From: Anticarsia gemmatalis | Taxonomy: Eukaryota; Arthropoda; Insecta; Lepidoptera; Erebidae | Reading direction: 5' to 3' | DNA: 64,000 bases | Assembly: GCF_050436995.1 (NCBI RefSeq) | Contig: NC_134755.1 | Span: 4,155,001-4,219,000 of the forward strand | Part shown: piece by piece, positions 22,959 to 35,525 of the stretch | Numbering within the stretch: position 1 is the first letter of the stretch | Layout of the letters: each line of letters begins with the position of its first letter | Program-made: the position numbers and the translations under genes | The notes under the pieces: generated by a model | Seen by the model: the letters and a program-made list of their open reading frames with translations, nothing else | Database searches by the model: none | Told to the model about the DNA's origin: nothing

Positions 22959-24713
22959 GTAAGTTGTTGTTCTAACCGGACCGTTATACTGTGGTTACAT
23001 GTTAATACGACTCTCGGTGAGATTTTGTTGGCACGCTTGACACTGTTAATAGCGTTTACAGCGAGTTTTAAATTAATTTTCGCTGGCTTAAGATTGAATG
23101 TTTGAGCTTCGAAATTCATTTTTGTTGAAGTGTTACCTTTATGTTTGAGAAAAATATTTCTTGGGGAACTTCTTGCATGCTTTAAAGCTTGTCATAAAGA
23201 TTCCTAACCTGCATTTGGCATAGTGGTCAACGCCTAATACTCTCACATTTTAGGAAAAGATATACAAGTATCTTGCATATTAATTTAGGACTGCCTGAGG
23301 AATGTGTAGTGGGTTCAATTTATTTAAGTAGAATATATAAAGTGCAAAAATCATAGTAATTTTGCGCTAAAGGTTGTAGAGTGATATGTAGTAATGTTGT
23401 TATTTTCATCAATTAATATGCATTATGAGTTAATGAAAATTTGATAGCAAAATTTTGTGTCGATGAATTTTAATAACTTTTCGAGAAATTGCATTACAAT
23501 ATTTTTGATGGTGAATATTTATTAAAATTTTATTAATAGCGAGTACATAAAATTACATTTCAAATGTTAGTTGCTTGCTGTTCACAAACTAACGGCGATA
23601 GTTGAAAACGCGGTATCAAACTTGATCTATTTAACTTAGCTATTCAAAGCAGTATTTTTACCTGAATTACATGCGCGTGTTCAAATAGTGTATTATATTT
23701 TATGATTACTATCTAGTTAAATTAAATCTAAAAAAATATACAAACCAATAGGTCACCGACCTTTGCACTTTAAAGCACAGACAATAGCCAAACTACACTA
23801 TTAACCAAACACACAGTAATATTCCATAAACGCCTGAAATTATTCATACAATTACACTTATCTGCTATAAGGCCACTTGCCTTAATCGCGGGTCCCAAAT
23901 GGACCCTAAAATGTTTAAGCGCCCAGTAAAAAGTTATGTACAGTCCCACAGTCCCAACGCTGGGAAACTTGTGTGTAAGAAAAGTTATGTGAATATTCAT
24001 GTTTATTGTTAAGTTTAATTAAAGGGCGAATTGTGTACTTAGATTGTTTTGTTAATGATTTTGTATGGGATTTAGGTTTATATAAAGTTGTTTGTTTGAA
24101 ATCTTGTTTTGTTGTCGGTATGTAGAAATGGTATGGACAATCTGATTTGCTTCAAATATGTGTGAAAAGACTTATTTATTGAGGTTAAAAATTGTATTGG
24201 AACTTTTTTTTTAATTGGTTGTCGATCAATAAATAAATATACTGTAAGATGCTGATAGCAAGAGAAAACTGAAATAAATACAGAACGCATGTATCTATAA
24301 TCTTAATACTTTGTTAATTTTTTAGCGATGAAATTTTAATGAAAAACGTGCAGTCGAAACTTTTCAAATTTGTAATTTTCAGATCTAAAGAAATATCAAA
24401 TTAAGGTTTTTGTCTTCGAGCTTTTTTGTAAGAAACTTTCAAATAAATTAATCATAGAAGTTAATAAATTACTCAGTAAACTGTAATAACTATCAATTCT
24501 GTACAAAATATATTAAAGTTTTTTATTCAATGAGCTGCTAAAATTTTATAATCGATGAAATATGGTGAGAACATTTTAAGATTGAAATCTCTAAGCCGTT
24601 GAGTTGTACATACATATTTTAGTATTTAAGCTCCCTGGGGGGATATAACCTATGTATCTCAGTATTTGAAATCCACTATGGTGCATATTGTTTTCTCCCT
24701 AGATTACACCAGA
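22959..24713. other. No gene recognised
   Basis: Small frames at 22902-24290 on both strands overlap each other and lack support. No repeat family was identified. Confidence 0.4.
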
Positions 24714-24750
24714 TGCTTTGATGTAATGATTGACACATTACATCAAAGCA
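24714..24750. repeat. Perfect 15-bp hairpin, 7-nt loop
   Basis: TGCTTTGATGTAATG (24714-24728) pairs exactly with 24736-24750. It lies 15 bp left of the larger inverted repeat at 24766-25027, so several foldback structures are stacked here. Confidence 0.7.
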
Positions 24751-24765
24751 GCAATGCACTGAACT

Positions 24766-25027
24766 GGTGACAACTAGACAACTAGGGTACGTCAAAGTGA
24801 TGGTCTGTAGCTCAATTCTCTATTACTATCGAGTACCGACAACCGACCTGTCATCGAGAAATTTTGTATGAAAATCTGATCAGCGCCTCTGACGGGTGTC
24901 GTAGGAAATATTTTGGCAGTACATTCTGAATGTCAAAATGTCGATAGCTAGCCGGTTGTCGGTAGTCGATAGTGGTAGAGAATCGAGGTACAGGTGACCA
25001 TCACTTTGACGTACCCTAGTTGTCACC
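24766..25027. mobile_element. Foldback unit enclosing a family A copy
   Basis: Outer arms: GGTGACAACTAG...TACGTCAAAGTGATGGTC (24766-24805) is matched by its inverted complement at 24996-25027. The left arm has an 8-bp tandem duplication (ACAACTAG twice) that the right arm lacks. Directly inside lies family A copy 16, itself a foldback. The whole 262 bp can therefore fold into one long hairpin. Either family A carried extra arms here, or it inserted at the centre of an older palindrome. Confidence 0.75.
24804..24995 (+). mobile_element. Family A element, copy 16, full length, young subfamily
   Basis: CTGTAGCTCAATTCTCTATT on the left and GGTAGAGAATCGAGGTACAG on the right bound a 190-bp copy with the core GATCAGCGCCTCTGACGG. 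It is almost the same as copies at 10992 and 57345. Confidence 0.9.
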
Positions 25028-25494
25028 TGAGATACGTGATAAACTAGCAGGTCAAGTTCTTATTGCTACCACTTTATCAATCTTAAAGACAAGGTGAGAA
25101 AATTGTATGTAATTCGTACTAAAATCAGAAGAGTCAACAAATAAATTGAACGAGATCCTGAGAGTTGAGTTCGACAGTTTTATTTCTAACATTTCCAGTA
25201 GCGCTGAGTCAGCGTTTGTCAGGAAACGTCGCGTGTCGACATCCTTATCCTATTTTAATGATCCGGATATCAACGTTCCGTAAAATATAAGTGGAATTGT
25301 CGAATAAATGTTTATTTCTTCATTTTAATGTAAAATTTCTCTATTGTAAGATCATTGACAGAACTGCTAATTTAAAAATTGAATGCTACTCAAGTGTCGA
25401 CCACGTGCTTTAGGCTTTCATTCATGAGTAGCAAGTGATGTCAATCAATTACTTCCAAACATAAGAGTCAATAACATGGATTTGTTCCTTGGTG
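25028..25494. other. No gene recognised
   Basis: Nothing could be supported. AAG|GTGAG at 25091 is a donor-like site without a convincing acceptor upstream. Confidence 0.4.
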
Positions 25495-25570
25495 CGTAAT
25501 CCGCAAATCAGAGAAGGGAAGTCGTTACGTCCACCACGCCGGCTACAAACTGGGGACTTTGCATCACTCA
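25495..25570 (-). repeat. Probable non-LTR retrotransposon or SINE tail fragment
   Basis: On the minus strand, GCCGGCGTGGTGGACGTAAC followed by TTCCCTTCTCTGA resembles the GCGTGGTGGACTAAGGCCTAA... tail block found behind many lepidopteran LINEs. It is short and truncated on both sides, so the assignment is tentative. Confidence 0.45.
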
Positions 25571-26778
25571 AGAACTATCTCTCATTGATGTACCAAGTAA
25601 CAGTATTTTATTTTTGCTCATGGCTTGAAAAATTATGTTTGCTTACTAAATTATATTATGTATGTTAACTTTCGCGAATACTGATCAAACATCGCATTGA
25701 GAACATTTTAAGTGCATAAAATTGACAGCAACATCGACAAATAGATTTGGCAGTTCATAGTCGTTATAAAATAACGTTGCCATGCTATAGGTCAATGTAT
25801 ACAAACAATTTACAGTTCCAGTAATAGTCTAGACAATAATGATGTACCACAAAGCTTTGTGAAAGGTACGTGTTCGTGATAGAGCCTTTAAAAATAACAG
25901 TATAATGAATATATAGCGGTATTGTTACTGCGAAAAAAGTTTTATGCTACTTTTTGTATCGCCATTTTCGATGGCAGTTAAATTTTATAATAAAAAGGTT
26001 GAAGGTTATTATTATGTGATGTAGTTGTCTAAAGTGGAATTGCTTAGGTTTAGGAGTTCATGTTTTGAATTTTGATACAGATTTTTTGTTACCGTCTGAG
26101 GTAGGCGCCTTTAAGAAAATGTTATCGGTATTGTAATATCTATAAGTCCTATGGCTTCGTCTGTATATAATTTTGTCAAAATAGTCACATTACTACCCAT
26201 CAGAACGTAAGTCGTCATGAATTCAGGTTCGACAGGCATAAAATGTAAACACTATTTAAACTACTTTACCCCACTGCTGGGTAAGGCTGAGCCTTGAGAC
26301 CTGTTTAAAAAGCTACAACTTATTTTTCTAGTTAAATTGTTGTTATATCGCACTTCCTTTCGTAGTACAGATATAGGCATGCGAAATATACGGTGTCATA
26401 TAGTTACAAATTCAATTTCAACCCACAATTTAATAACTAAATGGTGTAATGAACAATATTATGTTTACAGCTTCATGTTTGGCTGATGGCCAAATTAGTT
26501 AACATTCAGTTTGTTGCGGCTTTATGTACTAGGCTTGAAGTGCCAAACTTTGAAGAACATATTTTTTGTTACACACAATAATTGTACTAGTATCGGCCCA
26601 TACGTTGAAAATATTTGATAAGCAGTTCCTTCTTAATTATTTATAAAAACGTTTTTAATTAAAATAGAAAAGATCTTTTTAATACATGCCACACCGATAT
26701 TTCCAATAAAGATAACCAAGTCCACACAAACCAAGGCAAGGCAATCAGGTAAAGACGGAATATTTTCAACGAACCATT
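25571..26778. other. No gene; possible LINE-tail scrap at 26262-26300
   Basis: The phrase CCCACTGCTGGGTAAGGC near 26270 resembles the CCCACTGCTGGGCA block of lepidopteran LINE tails. No other feature is supported. Confidence 0.35.
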
Positions 26779-27013
26779 AACGCGGTTTTCTACAGCCAGT
26801 ATTATTGAATATCGAAAGTTTGACATGTTTTTATGTAGGTACTTAAAAAGATCCTGCAACATGTGTTAGGGGCACTGATTAGTTTTTCATACAATATTTG
26901 TCGTTAAGTAACCGGACGCTGATAGTCAATAGCATTAAAAATGCGCGACAATAGCGCGATTAAACATCAAACCTTCGACACTTTATAGTATCGACTAGGA
27001 AATCGCGCCACTG
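26779..27013 (-). mobile_element. Family A element, copy 17, with a second partial unit
   Basis: The first unit holds CGCGGTTTTCTACAGCCAGT, TTGACATGTTTTTATGTAGG, the reversed core TGTTAGGGGCACTGATTAG and ATACAATATTTGTCG, and ends near ATGCGCGACA (26950). A second, core-less unit follows with AATAGCGCGATTAAACATC and ends in GACTAGGAAATCGCGCCACT (27011). This repeats the whole-plus-deleted pattern seen at 10992-11259. Confidence 0.65.
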
Positions 27014-27382
27014 TTCAATACTACTAAATAAAGAACTTAAACATTTACGAGAGTCTAGAATCTTACTATCACCATTGGTTTGTCTTTCTAAAGGAATAAA
27101 CAAAAGGCAAGTACCGCTTTATAGGTTATGGAGAGATGCCAGCAAGCTCGAGAACAACGATTGTAACGTTGTATACGACTGCACTGAGGAAATAGCAACG
27201 AACTTTGTCTGTTCTAACGTTGTCAAAGAGAACGCCTGTGTTGGCTCTTTCATTTTGCACTGATTAAAAAGGGATGGCGATATTTGTCTTTGAGAGTAAT
27301 ATTGGTAAAAAGAACAGATGGTAGAGTTGGTAGTGGACATGATTGCTACGTTGAAGGTTTCATTCAGTTTCGGCAAGGGGCT

Positions 27383-27503
27383 AGATGTCGAAAAAATTTG
27401 TACGAAAATCTGATCAGCGCCTCTGGCGGACGTCGTAGAAACTATTTTTGCAGTCTCTTTCTCTCGATGTTCGATGGTTCCGATTGTAGAAAATCGCGCT
27501 ACT
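27383..27503 (+). mobile_element. Family A element, copy 18
   Basis: GATGTCGAAAAAATTTGTAC, GAAAATCTGATCAGCGCC, CTCTGGCGGACGTCGTAGAA, TTCTCTCGATGTTCGATGG and the end GTAGAAAATCGCGCTACTG follow the family order. The left terminal repeat is absent. The 131-codon minus-strand frame at 27119-27514 reads through it. Confidence 0.75.
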
Positions 27504-30472
27504 GAATAGTTCATTTAAACGTTCAATAAAAAAAATCATCGCCTCTGATCGCCACTATGACACAAAGGTTAAAACTACTGGCAGTTAAGACTCGAGACAC
27601 GGACTAACAAATTAGTACCGTGTCTACTAACGTTCAAATGTCCGAAGAATTTGTGAATTTAAACCAGAAATTTCCTTCTATCTTTACGTGCGCAGTTAAT
27701 TGTACTGGGCTTCTAATCAGACGACTAACTCTAGTATTTAAGTAGTGTGAGAGTAGGTACGAAGAACGCTTATGTTTAGAATGTCACTTTGCATAATTGC
27801 AAATACTCTTATTTGTTTATACTGTGTGTTGTGTGTAAACGAGTAAGATTGCCCAATTGCTAAGGTTAAAATGACTTCTTACGAAATACCGTAAAAGCAC
27901 TATTTAATTTCATATTGGAAATGCTCGACAGCTGCTTTATAGATGACTGACTGAGAATAGTTTGTTTATTATGTAAATAACAATTAATAAGGTCTAAAAT
28001 CCAAAGATAACGTCTAGTGCATGAATAGTCCTATAAAACCCTGAATTTATTTTAGGGCAGTAAATATCTTAAGAAGAAAAATAAAATATCAGAACCAATC
28101 GAAGATAAGACAGTATCAAAAGTATAATTTATGAAACAGATTGCTTGAAATTGGTTCCCATCAATTCTACTTTCGGTGTTTCTCAACGAAGATCTGAGAT
28201 CAGCCATGAACATTTACAAGGAGAAATTAATGACAAACATAAAATCACCCATAATTTGTCTCGTATAGTAATAGCTGTCGACTTTTATTGTCCTACTAGA
28301 AATTTGCTAATAACCGTAAAGGAAACTAAATTAAAATAATAAAAGTTAGATTACTCGTGAGATTGAATTTGTACCGGTGAAGTTTTGCGTAAATATGAAA
28401 GGAAATCGAATTATTTTTCGGGTAGTTCTTACTTACCTCGGTATATGAAAGTAGATTTGGACAGTTTCTTGAAAACATTTAGTTTGGCAGAGTCTTTAAA
28501 CTTTAATTTTACAAAAAAAAATTATATTTTTCCATCATCAAGCAATCAAATTGAGTACATATTATTTTTTGTATTCATCAGCGTTCCATATCTCTTCGAA
28601 AATCCGAATGTTATTCAAAGTCTTGACCGATATAAGAAAGTAAATCACACTAAAGTTTAGCAATCTAATCTTAATTACATAACCTAGCCTAATTTTAAGA
28701 TATTACCTTCCTTAAATCTCTGCATATTCTTAACAAATTATTATCTTAGCGTCCATCATTAAAATATCGGATTCCAACTCGGCATTTTCTAATAACGTGT
28801 CAGATGACGACACTCAACGATTACTCTCGTTTGATAAGTGGGGATGGTATTACAACCTATAAATTTGTACGGCCAAACAAATAGTGTCTATAAAACACTT
28901 TATAGGTACAGTAAATAAAAGCAAGTTTATCGTGACCAACGGTATTGGAAACCGAAAGAATTGATGACGAGAAAATAATGGCTTGATGAAACTAGGTTTT
29001 GGGAGCTTTGGAGTAAAGTTGTCCTGGAAATGGGGCGAGAAATAAATATGTCTGAAGATTACCGGCCCTTGAGCTATGTCATTGCTTCAAATAAATATTA
29101 GGTGTCCTATATTGGATAGTTATCTATAAAACAAGGGTGAGGTTTAGGAAAGCGATCACCTCAGTCAGCTAATCAATTAGCAATTGTGGTCTGAAAGTTT
29201 ATGATTACGATGAAAATTAATACTACTTAAAACATTTTCACCCACGTAATGTAACCTCATCTCCACCTCAGAATCAACCTCAGCTTATAAGACTGAAAAC
29301 TCACTACAGTCCAGCGAAAGGTATCCTCTTGAATTGACAGAGTTTAGGCCTTAAGTTTAACACACTAGGAAAAAGGGACTATTTACGCCAGATCCTGTTC
29401 AAATTCATACAGAATTACGTCAGAAGAGGTCACAGAAAAATCCACTCATATTTATGTACTTATTCTCTATTAAGCATCATAAACGTAACGTACATAATAA
29501 ATCAATTGAAGCACGAAGGCTAATGGTACTTCTAAGCTAATGAGGTAGCAATATTATTAATTACTTAGGGCCGGAACGCTCAATAGAATTTGGGAGCATT
29601 GATGCGGTATTCATGAGGGCAGGTTTCAAGACATCTTCGAAATATTGGTTGGGGAGAATGTTTCATTATATACTCTATATTACAGCTTTGTGAAGGAAAT
29701 TATTGATTCGCCCATATTTTTTCTTCATCCCAACCCATAGAACACAGAATACTTTTATAAAAGTAATGAAAAAGAAAAGGATAACAATACCAATTTTCGA
29801 AAGGCTGTCATAAAGCGCGTAACAGACTCTCAGTTTTCTTTTTATCCATCACATAGACACATGAAAGCAACATCAAAATAAGTAAAATCCTTTGATACGC
29901 TGAGTCAATAGCAATCATAGAACAAAAAACTAGGCATTATTTATAAGATTTCTTCAACAAAAAAGTGCGAAATCCCTAAACATTGATCGAAAGATACGTT
30001 CATGCTGACTGTACAGTAGTTGCAAACAAAAAGCAAACTTTCGTGACTAACTCGTTGAAGCCAATAAAAACTTGAGTCAGACAATCTCGATGTTCAAACA
30101 CTGAAGTATAAAAAGACCAGTGACCTCACATTATAGTGACGGTACACATGTATTGGTTTGTATCCATTATTGTCGTATTCAAAGTTTAAAGCACCCTTTA
30201 ACTTTTGAACGAAAGTTTCCCGTCGACTGTTATTGTATTTATTATGTAGACTACTGATACTGCAGATTGTGGAGGGAGCAGTTAGAATGAAAAGGGAAAT
30301 ATTTTAAAGAAAATCTAGGTAAAATTACCAATTTGATTTCAACTGCAGCTGCAAATGGAGACTTTTGACACAAATGAAGTGGAATTTATACTCTTTTTTC
30401 TACAGAAAAATATGTAAAATTCTTAATTGTATTTCCAACAATTTTAATAATAAATGCTTGCTCTTGTTACAG
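27504..30472. other. No gene recognised
   Basis: About 3 kb, AT-rich. Frames at 28145-28660 have AT-driven composition (runs of Phe, Asn, Lys, Ile) and no splice context. Confidence 0.4.
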
Positions 30473-30487
30473 TCTTTCAATTTCCTA
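30473..30487 (+). other. Possible 15-nt microexon
   Basis: CTTGCTCTTGTTACAG (3' splice site ending at 30472) is followed after 15 bp by the donor GTAAGTAT (30488). The length is a multiple of three, and in the phase set by the 22895 exon it contains no stop. Microexons this short are known in insect genes, but the evidence here is only the pair of sites. Confidence 0.2.
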
Positions 30488-30716
30488 GTAAGTATAAAGG
30501 AATATAAAATAAAATCTCTTGTAACGGTGCCTTTGTAAACATCGCTCGAAAACTATCGAAAGGGAGTTTCAGTTGTTCGAAAACAGTCACAAGCGAAAAA
30601 GACCTGTAATTTGAAAGGAAATATGACCATTTTCCTATGAAACGAAACTTTATAAGTAATATTTGTTTATTTAGGACTACCTTGGCGAATAGGAAATAAT
30701 TTCAATATTTCGTGGA

Positions 30717-30771
30717 AATAATATACTTAAGTTTTGAGCAAAGACTTTGCTTGATACTTAAGTATATTATT
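30717..30771. repeat. Nested double hairpin
   Basis: Outer arms AATAATATACTTAAG (30717-30731) and its exact inverted complement (30757-30771) enclose a second perfect stem, AGCAAAG-A-CTTTGCT (about 30738-30752). The complete 55-bp unit has two coaxial stems. No family was recognised; it may be a miniature foldback element or an RNA structure. Confidence 0.7.
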
Positions 30772-33700
30772 GCGGTCCGAACAAGCATACTGATCGTATC
30801 ACTTGCAAGAATTTTAGTTTTGACATTATTAGGGAGAGGTGTTTAGAATATACCCACGTTACCCCGTTAACAATTGTAGTTAATTTTAGTTTTTATTTAA
30901 TTACTTAGAGTCATATTGTAGTAGTGCTGGCAGTATATAGCTTCCAAAATAGTCACGTTTTTTACTAATCTGACCAACCCTTTATTGAAATGAAAAAATC
31001 GTATATTTGTCATAAAATATGACACCCCATTTTTTAAAAGACCGGTCAATAGTTTTTATATCTTCGAAATTGGCAATTGTTGTTAATGTTTGTAATAAAA
31101 GAAACAGCAATAAACAATACTACCAATAAGTCATAGAGGTCACGTTTGCCAATCAATATTGTCTATTGTCCGGCCATTACTTCTGATATAAAATTAATGG
31201 TTCGCCTTAGGTCTCAGAAATAACTCATTTTGAAGGTAACTTGTATGTTTTATGAATTATGATCACAACTGTGGTCATTGCGCAATTAAACGAGAAAAAT
31301 ATTTTGTCATAAATGTTATAAATTGTCATATTGTTTTATAAATTGTTTTTTTTCCCGTACTGAATAAAAAAGTAGTTAGACTATCATATAAGACCAATAC
31401 TATGATTGTTTCAGGTTTTTTTAACGTTATTGTTGCTTTAGTAAATATTTATTAACAATTTTTGCATTGTTAAGTTCTAGTGCTTATAATAAGGAAAAAG
31501 CGCTTCGGTAGATATCTAATTATAAGGCAATCTATCATCATTACACAATAATTTAAATTCGTCACGAGACCATAAAATGTAATTGTTATATTGCACATGT
31601 ATTCAAAGAAAATTATAGTTTTCCAACTCGCAAATGCCATGTGTCAATACACATTTATATCCAGTTAGTACTTAATTAGATATTTTTTCCGTAGTATGTG
31701 TTCTTTGACCTTAAGCAATTACATATACTGTTAAAATTATACCCTATCAATCACACTATACACACACTTGAAACACTTCATTACACGAACGCAGACGCAA
31801 AAACTCGTTTAGAAGTATTTACTGCAGACAAATCGAGAAGCGTCTAACTTTTTATACACCTTAAGCCAAAATTAATGAAGCAACTCGAAAAACATTTTAT
31901 TTTTACTAAATTTTGTTTAACATGTGTCACTTACACTAAGCAGAGTAAATAGAGTGTAATTTTGTGGAAAAAATGTTAAACTTAGCTTTCTTTGATCGTA
32001 GACACGTTGTCACACACAAAAAAATATGTAGAAATGAAGGCATCGTCCGCTATAAAAATCCGCACTTATTCATGGATGATCCCTAATAAAATAAACCATT
32101 ATCAAATTGTACATGCATTCTTTGTTCCAAAAACAGTTGAATGATAATACTTGCTAGTTATTAGTTTGTTTTTTGTTGCGTTTTAACAAGAAATTTACCG
32201 CATCAAACTCTGAGAATTATATCGAGGGCATTTTCATAGAAATCCATTTTACCGTCGTTGGGAAATCTGAACTCGCCAACAAGAGTTTTTCTTCTTATTT
32301 TTGTTTCTGCATACTGCAGAATTGTTGTACAGAAAAGCATAAGTAATCGACTATGCAAGAAGTCTTAGAAACGGTTCAAGCACCTTCCAAGAAAGCTCCT
32401 GAAGAAAGTAATGACTAGGAAACTGGATTTTTACTACTACTTAAAAAAAATACTTAGGGCATTCTTTGAATACTTATTGCAAGTTACATTTGTGTCTGAT
32501 TCGTCTTATAATAACAGAATTGACTCTATATTTTCAGCTTAATATAAACTAAACAGCCAATCCAATTTTGTGTGTAATGAAGTGTACTATAGGTTACTCA
32601 CAAGCAAGTTTTCTGCATTTAGCAAAACTTTTGAAAGGAAAACATGAAAGTTACATTTTAATATATATATATATATATGTATGTATCAGTTTTCTCGACA
32701 TAATACGACTACATCACACAGTACAATATACATCAAAAATATAAACAACAAAGGACAAAGGTATGCTACAAACGGAATTATTTACTAACATGCTTCTTGG
32801 AATATCGTGGGCGATCATATCATATTGCAATACCACTGTTGTATGAAGCATCTGGGCTATGGTGATAGGTCGATCTCATGGTGTTGAGCGGAGCGAGTTA
32901 CTGTATTAATCTTAATAAGATTTCTTAGATGAAATGTCAATTGACATCATAGTTTTGGTCGTAGATTAATTTATTGATGAAATATATATTATCCTGATCA
33001 AGTATTTTACTACTTTTTTACCATTACTTGCCTATAATTTCCATCAAACATGCGACTATTAAATTTTGCTATCGTATATTTATGTGAAGAATTCAGCGCT
33101 TTTTCTGTGTATTTTTTTTTTCTCAATCGTTCACAATTTGAAAAAGTCTGTGATATTATCAAAAGCCGTAATTGCGTTATATTACATCCACCAAAGTTTC
33201 AGGCTATCATTGAAATTATATGAGTACTGATTATTTGCATAGGTTTATAGGAGAGCAGGCTTCTAAATGAAAGAATTGATCTATTTGCTTAGCCGTTAAA
33301 ATGTATGTATTACGCCATCATACATTTTAAAACGGGTTAAACTAATACTCTCTAAGTTCCTTAGCAAAATTAAATTTTAATATGAAATTATGTTTCATTA
33401 ATATTATAACGTTTAATCTAGAACGTCTAAAGCGAAGTTATGTGAAGCTAAGCCTAGACTTTAATATGAAATAATTTTAATTAAACCTTAGTACCGCTTT
33501 GTATTGTTATAAAGATCAGTTACTTCTCATATGTATTAATGTGGTGGCGCTGAGAACAATATATAGTATTTTCATAGAATAGATATATCTATCATTAAAA
33601 TTACTATAAAAGCACTAGCAGAATTATGAACTGTGAACAACTCTTTGATTTTAATAGAAGTAATCTTTAAAAAATATATGGGTTTTATAAAAAAACGCAT

Positions 33701-34139
33701 ATTACGACTTAGTTATGTGAAATTGCGTCGTAACAACAATATTACGTAGATAATATCAATTGTATAATGTTTCCATAGAAAAAATAAACAAGGAAACAAT
33801 ACATGAATAAATAATCTTAAATCGATACACAATCAACTAGTACAACGTCTCTATTAATATCCTATTCTTCGTATATTTGACCCAAATACTAGTATAATAA
33901 TTACCAAAATGAATAGCGAATTATTGCTTCACCCACGGCTATTGTTAGTACTTGTTTCTATTCACACATCACAATAGACAGACATCCTATCGGAATTATT
34001 CGGCCTGTATAAATAAACTCGTTAGCAATTGTACGGAGATAGAATAATTTTGGTAAAACGAGAACGGTTTTAGTAAATAATACACATTGTTGGATAGATT
34101 GTGTTTAGTGGCTTAAATTGTCAATTTATTGATAACCTG
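30772..34139. other. No gene; AT microsatellite
   Basis: About 3.4 kb of AT-rich DNA. A dinucleotide run of about ten AT units lies at 32659-32678 and continues into GTATGTAT. No exon or named repeat is supported. Confidence 0.45.
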
Positions 34140-34300
34140 CTATTACCCGCGACTTCGCCAGCTTCGACTTGCTTTAATACCCGTTGCCGTGGGAATCTTA
34201 GGATAAAAACCATTCTATATCCTTTTTCAAGTTTAAAACTGTCTTTGTACATAATATTACGCATTTTACAGAAAATTTACGTTATGATGCCCTCCCACGA
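34140..34300 (+). repeat. Lepidopteran dispersed repeat fragment
   Basis: CCCGCGACTTCGCCAGC, then CCGTGGGAATCTTAGG, TATCCTTTTTCAAGTTTAAA and CTGTCTTTGTACATAAT, correspond block by block to a widespread lepidopteran repeat whose other parts appear at 19855, 41520 and 41975. It has no coding capacity. Confidence 0.55.
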
Positions 34301-35282
34301 AATTATAACTTGAAATAAAGACGTTTGAAGTGCTTTGAATAGACCATTGGATGTCAATATAGTGTAAACGATTGTATTTCCTTATTATAGCCTTTGATAA
34401 CAAGCTTAAAACTGGCTCATAAATAAACGGGACTAAATTATGAGTGATTAAAGATAGACAATTAAAGCTCACTAGATAATGTAAGTATTTTTATAAACAT
34501 TGCTCGCTGCAATGATCGCGGTCGCTTCTCGCGTCCGCTTATGCACATAGTCTTAACCTAACGCGGCATTCTATTGATGTACGAACTTTTATTACTGAAT
34601 GATTTGCAGATGTATAGAGATTTATTTATTACTCAGCATCTTGATGAGCTACGTAGGTATAATACGTGCTTTGTTTTTGAATACCTGATCGAGTTTAATA
34701 ACTGTTTTAGAATATTCAATTTTCATTTCGGACTAGGATGCGTAAAAGTTGCTAGGATTTTACTTATGAAATAATGTAGGCACTTCATTTATAAATTCTT
34801 TAAAAACTTACTTCTGTATTTTCCAGTAAGACTGTTAGGTCAATCCTAGTTCCTCTATTACTATTGCAAAAATAACATTAAACAATTTTACTTTACAAGT
34901 TCTTATTCTCGGAGTCGACATTTCTAATCCAGGTTTAAGGAGTAAAACAAAAGTTCTAATATAAACTTCAATTTAAGGTCAGTAAATAATGAATAAGAAA
35001 TCTGCTTTATTTTTCAATTCTTCGAAAATGGTACTTACGTAAAACCTATTTATCTAACAAAACATTGAAATTCACTTAAGCCATAGTTTCACTTGATTAA
35101 CCATTGAAGTAAAGAAGTCTCAACTGTGGCAAGCTTTTAACTCACAAACACTTAAGCACTTAAAACTGATTGAAGTTATTGAGTGACAAACAACAAAATA
35201 TAAGCATCGAAGTCAAGAAAACAATGGAGAAGACGTCGTAAAAAATATTTACTTAAGTAAATAGTACACACATTTACAATAC
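34301..35282. other. No gene; small CpG-rich patch
   Basis: GATCGCGGTCGCTTCTCGCG at 34514-34533 is strikingly CpG-rich. The rest is AT-rich and unassigned. Confidence 0.35.
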
Positions 35283-35525
35283 CACGCCTGTTTTACCCGA
35301 AGGTGTAGGCAGGGATGTATGAAATACGATCGCGTTTCGCCAGTAACAATATTAGTCCCATGTAATGGGGGGCGAGACTTTTGCCACATACCGGGTACGT
35401 TACAAAACTCTAGGCTACTATTGTGGATAATCTCATCAATAGTATTTTGTCCGACCTGGGAGTTGAACCCGGGACCACATGGATAGCAGTCGGATACACT
35501 AACGAGCGCGCCACAGCGAAAAGCA
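35283..35525 (-). repeat. Near full-length tRNA-derived SINE
   Basis: On the minus strand the head carries A-box-like TGGCGCGCTCG (35503-35513) and B-box-like GGGTTCAACTCCC (35458-35470) at tRNA-like spacing, then GGTCGGACAAAATACTATTG. The body includes GGCAAAAGTCTCGCCCCCCA, ATTACATGGGA, CCTGCCTACACCTTCGGGTA and the end AAACAGGCGTGGTATTG. I recognise this order (head, ...GGCTCACCCCC..CATGGGA, ..CTCTGCCTACCCCTTCGGG.., GGCGTGA) from a common lepidopteran SINE. It is a retroposon, not a functional tRNA. Confidence 0.85.

Noticed and set aside
27119..27514. 131-codon minus-strand frame
   Set aside because: Its first third is the reverse of family A copy 18, and the rest has no domain or splice support. 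A plus-strand frame with several Cys residues overlaps it (27075-27263) and is equally unsupported.
35455..35520. Functional tRNA gene
   Set aside because: A- and B-box-like motifs are present, but the arms do not pair as a cloverleaf and a SINE body follows.
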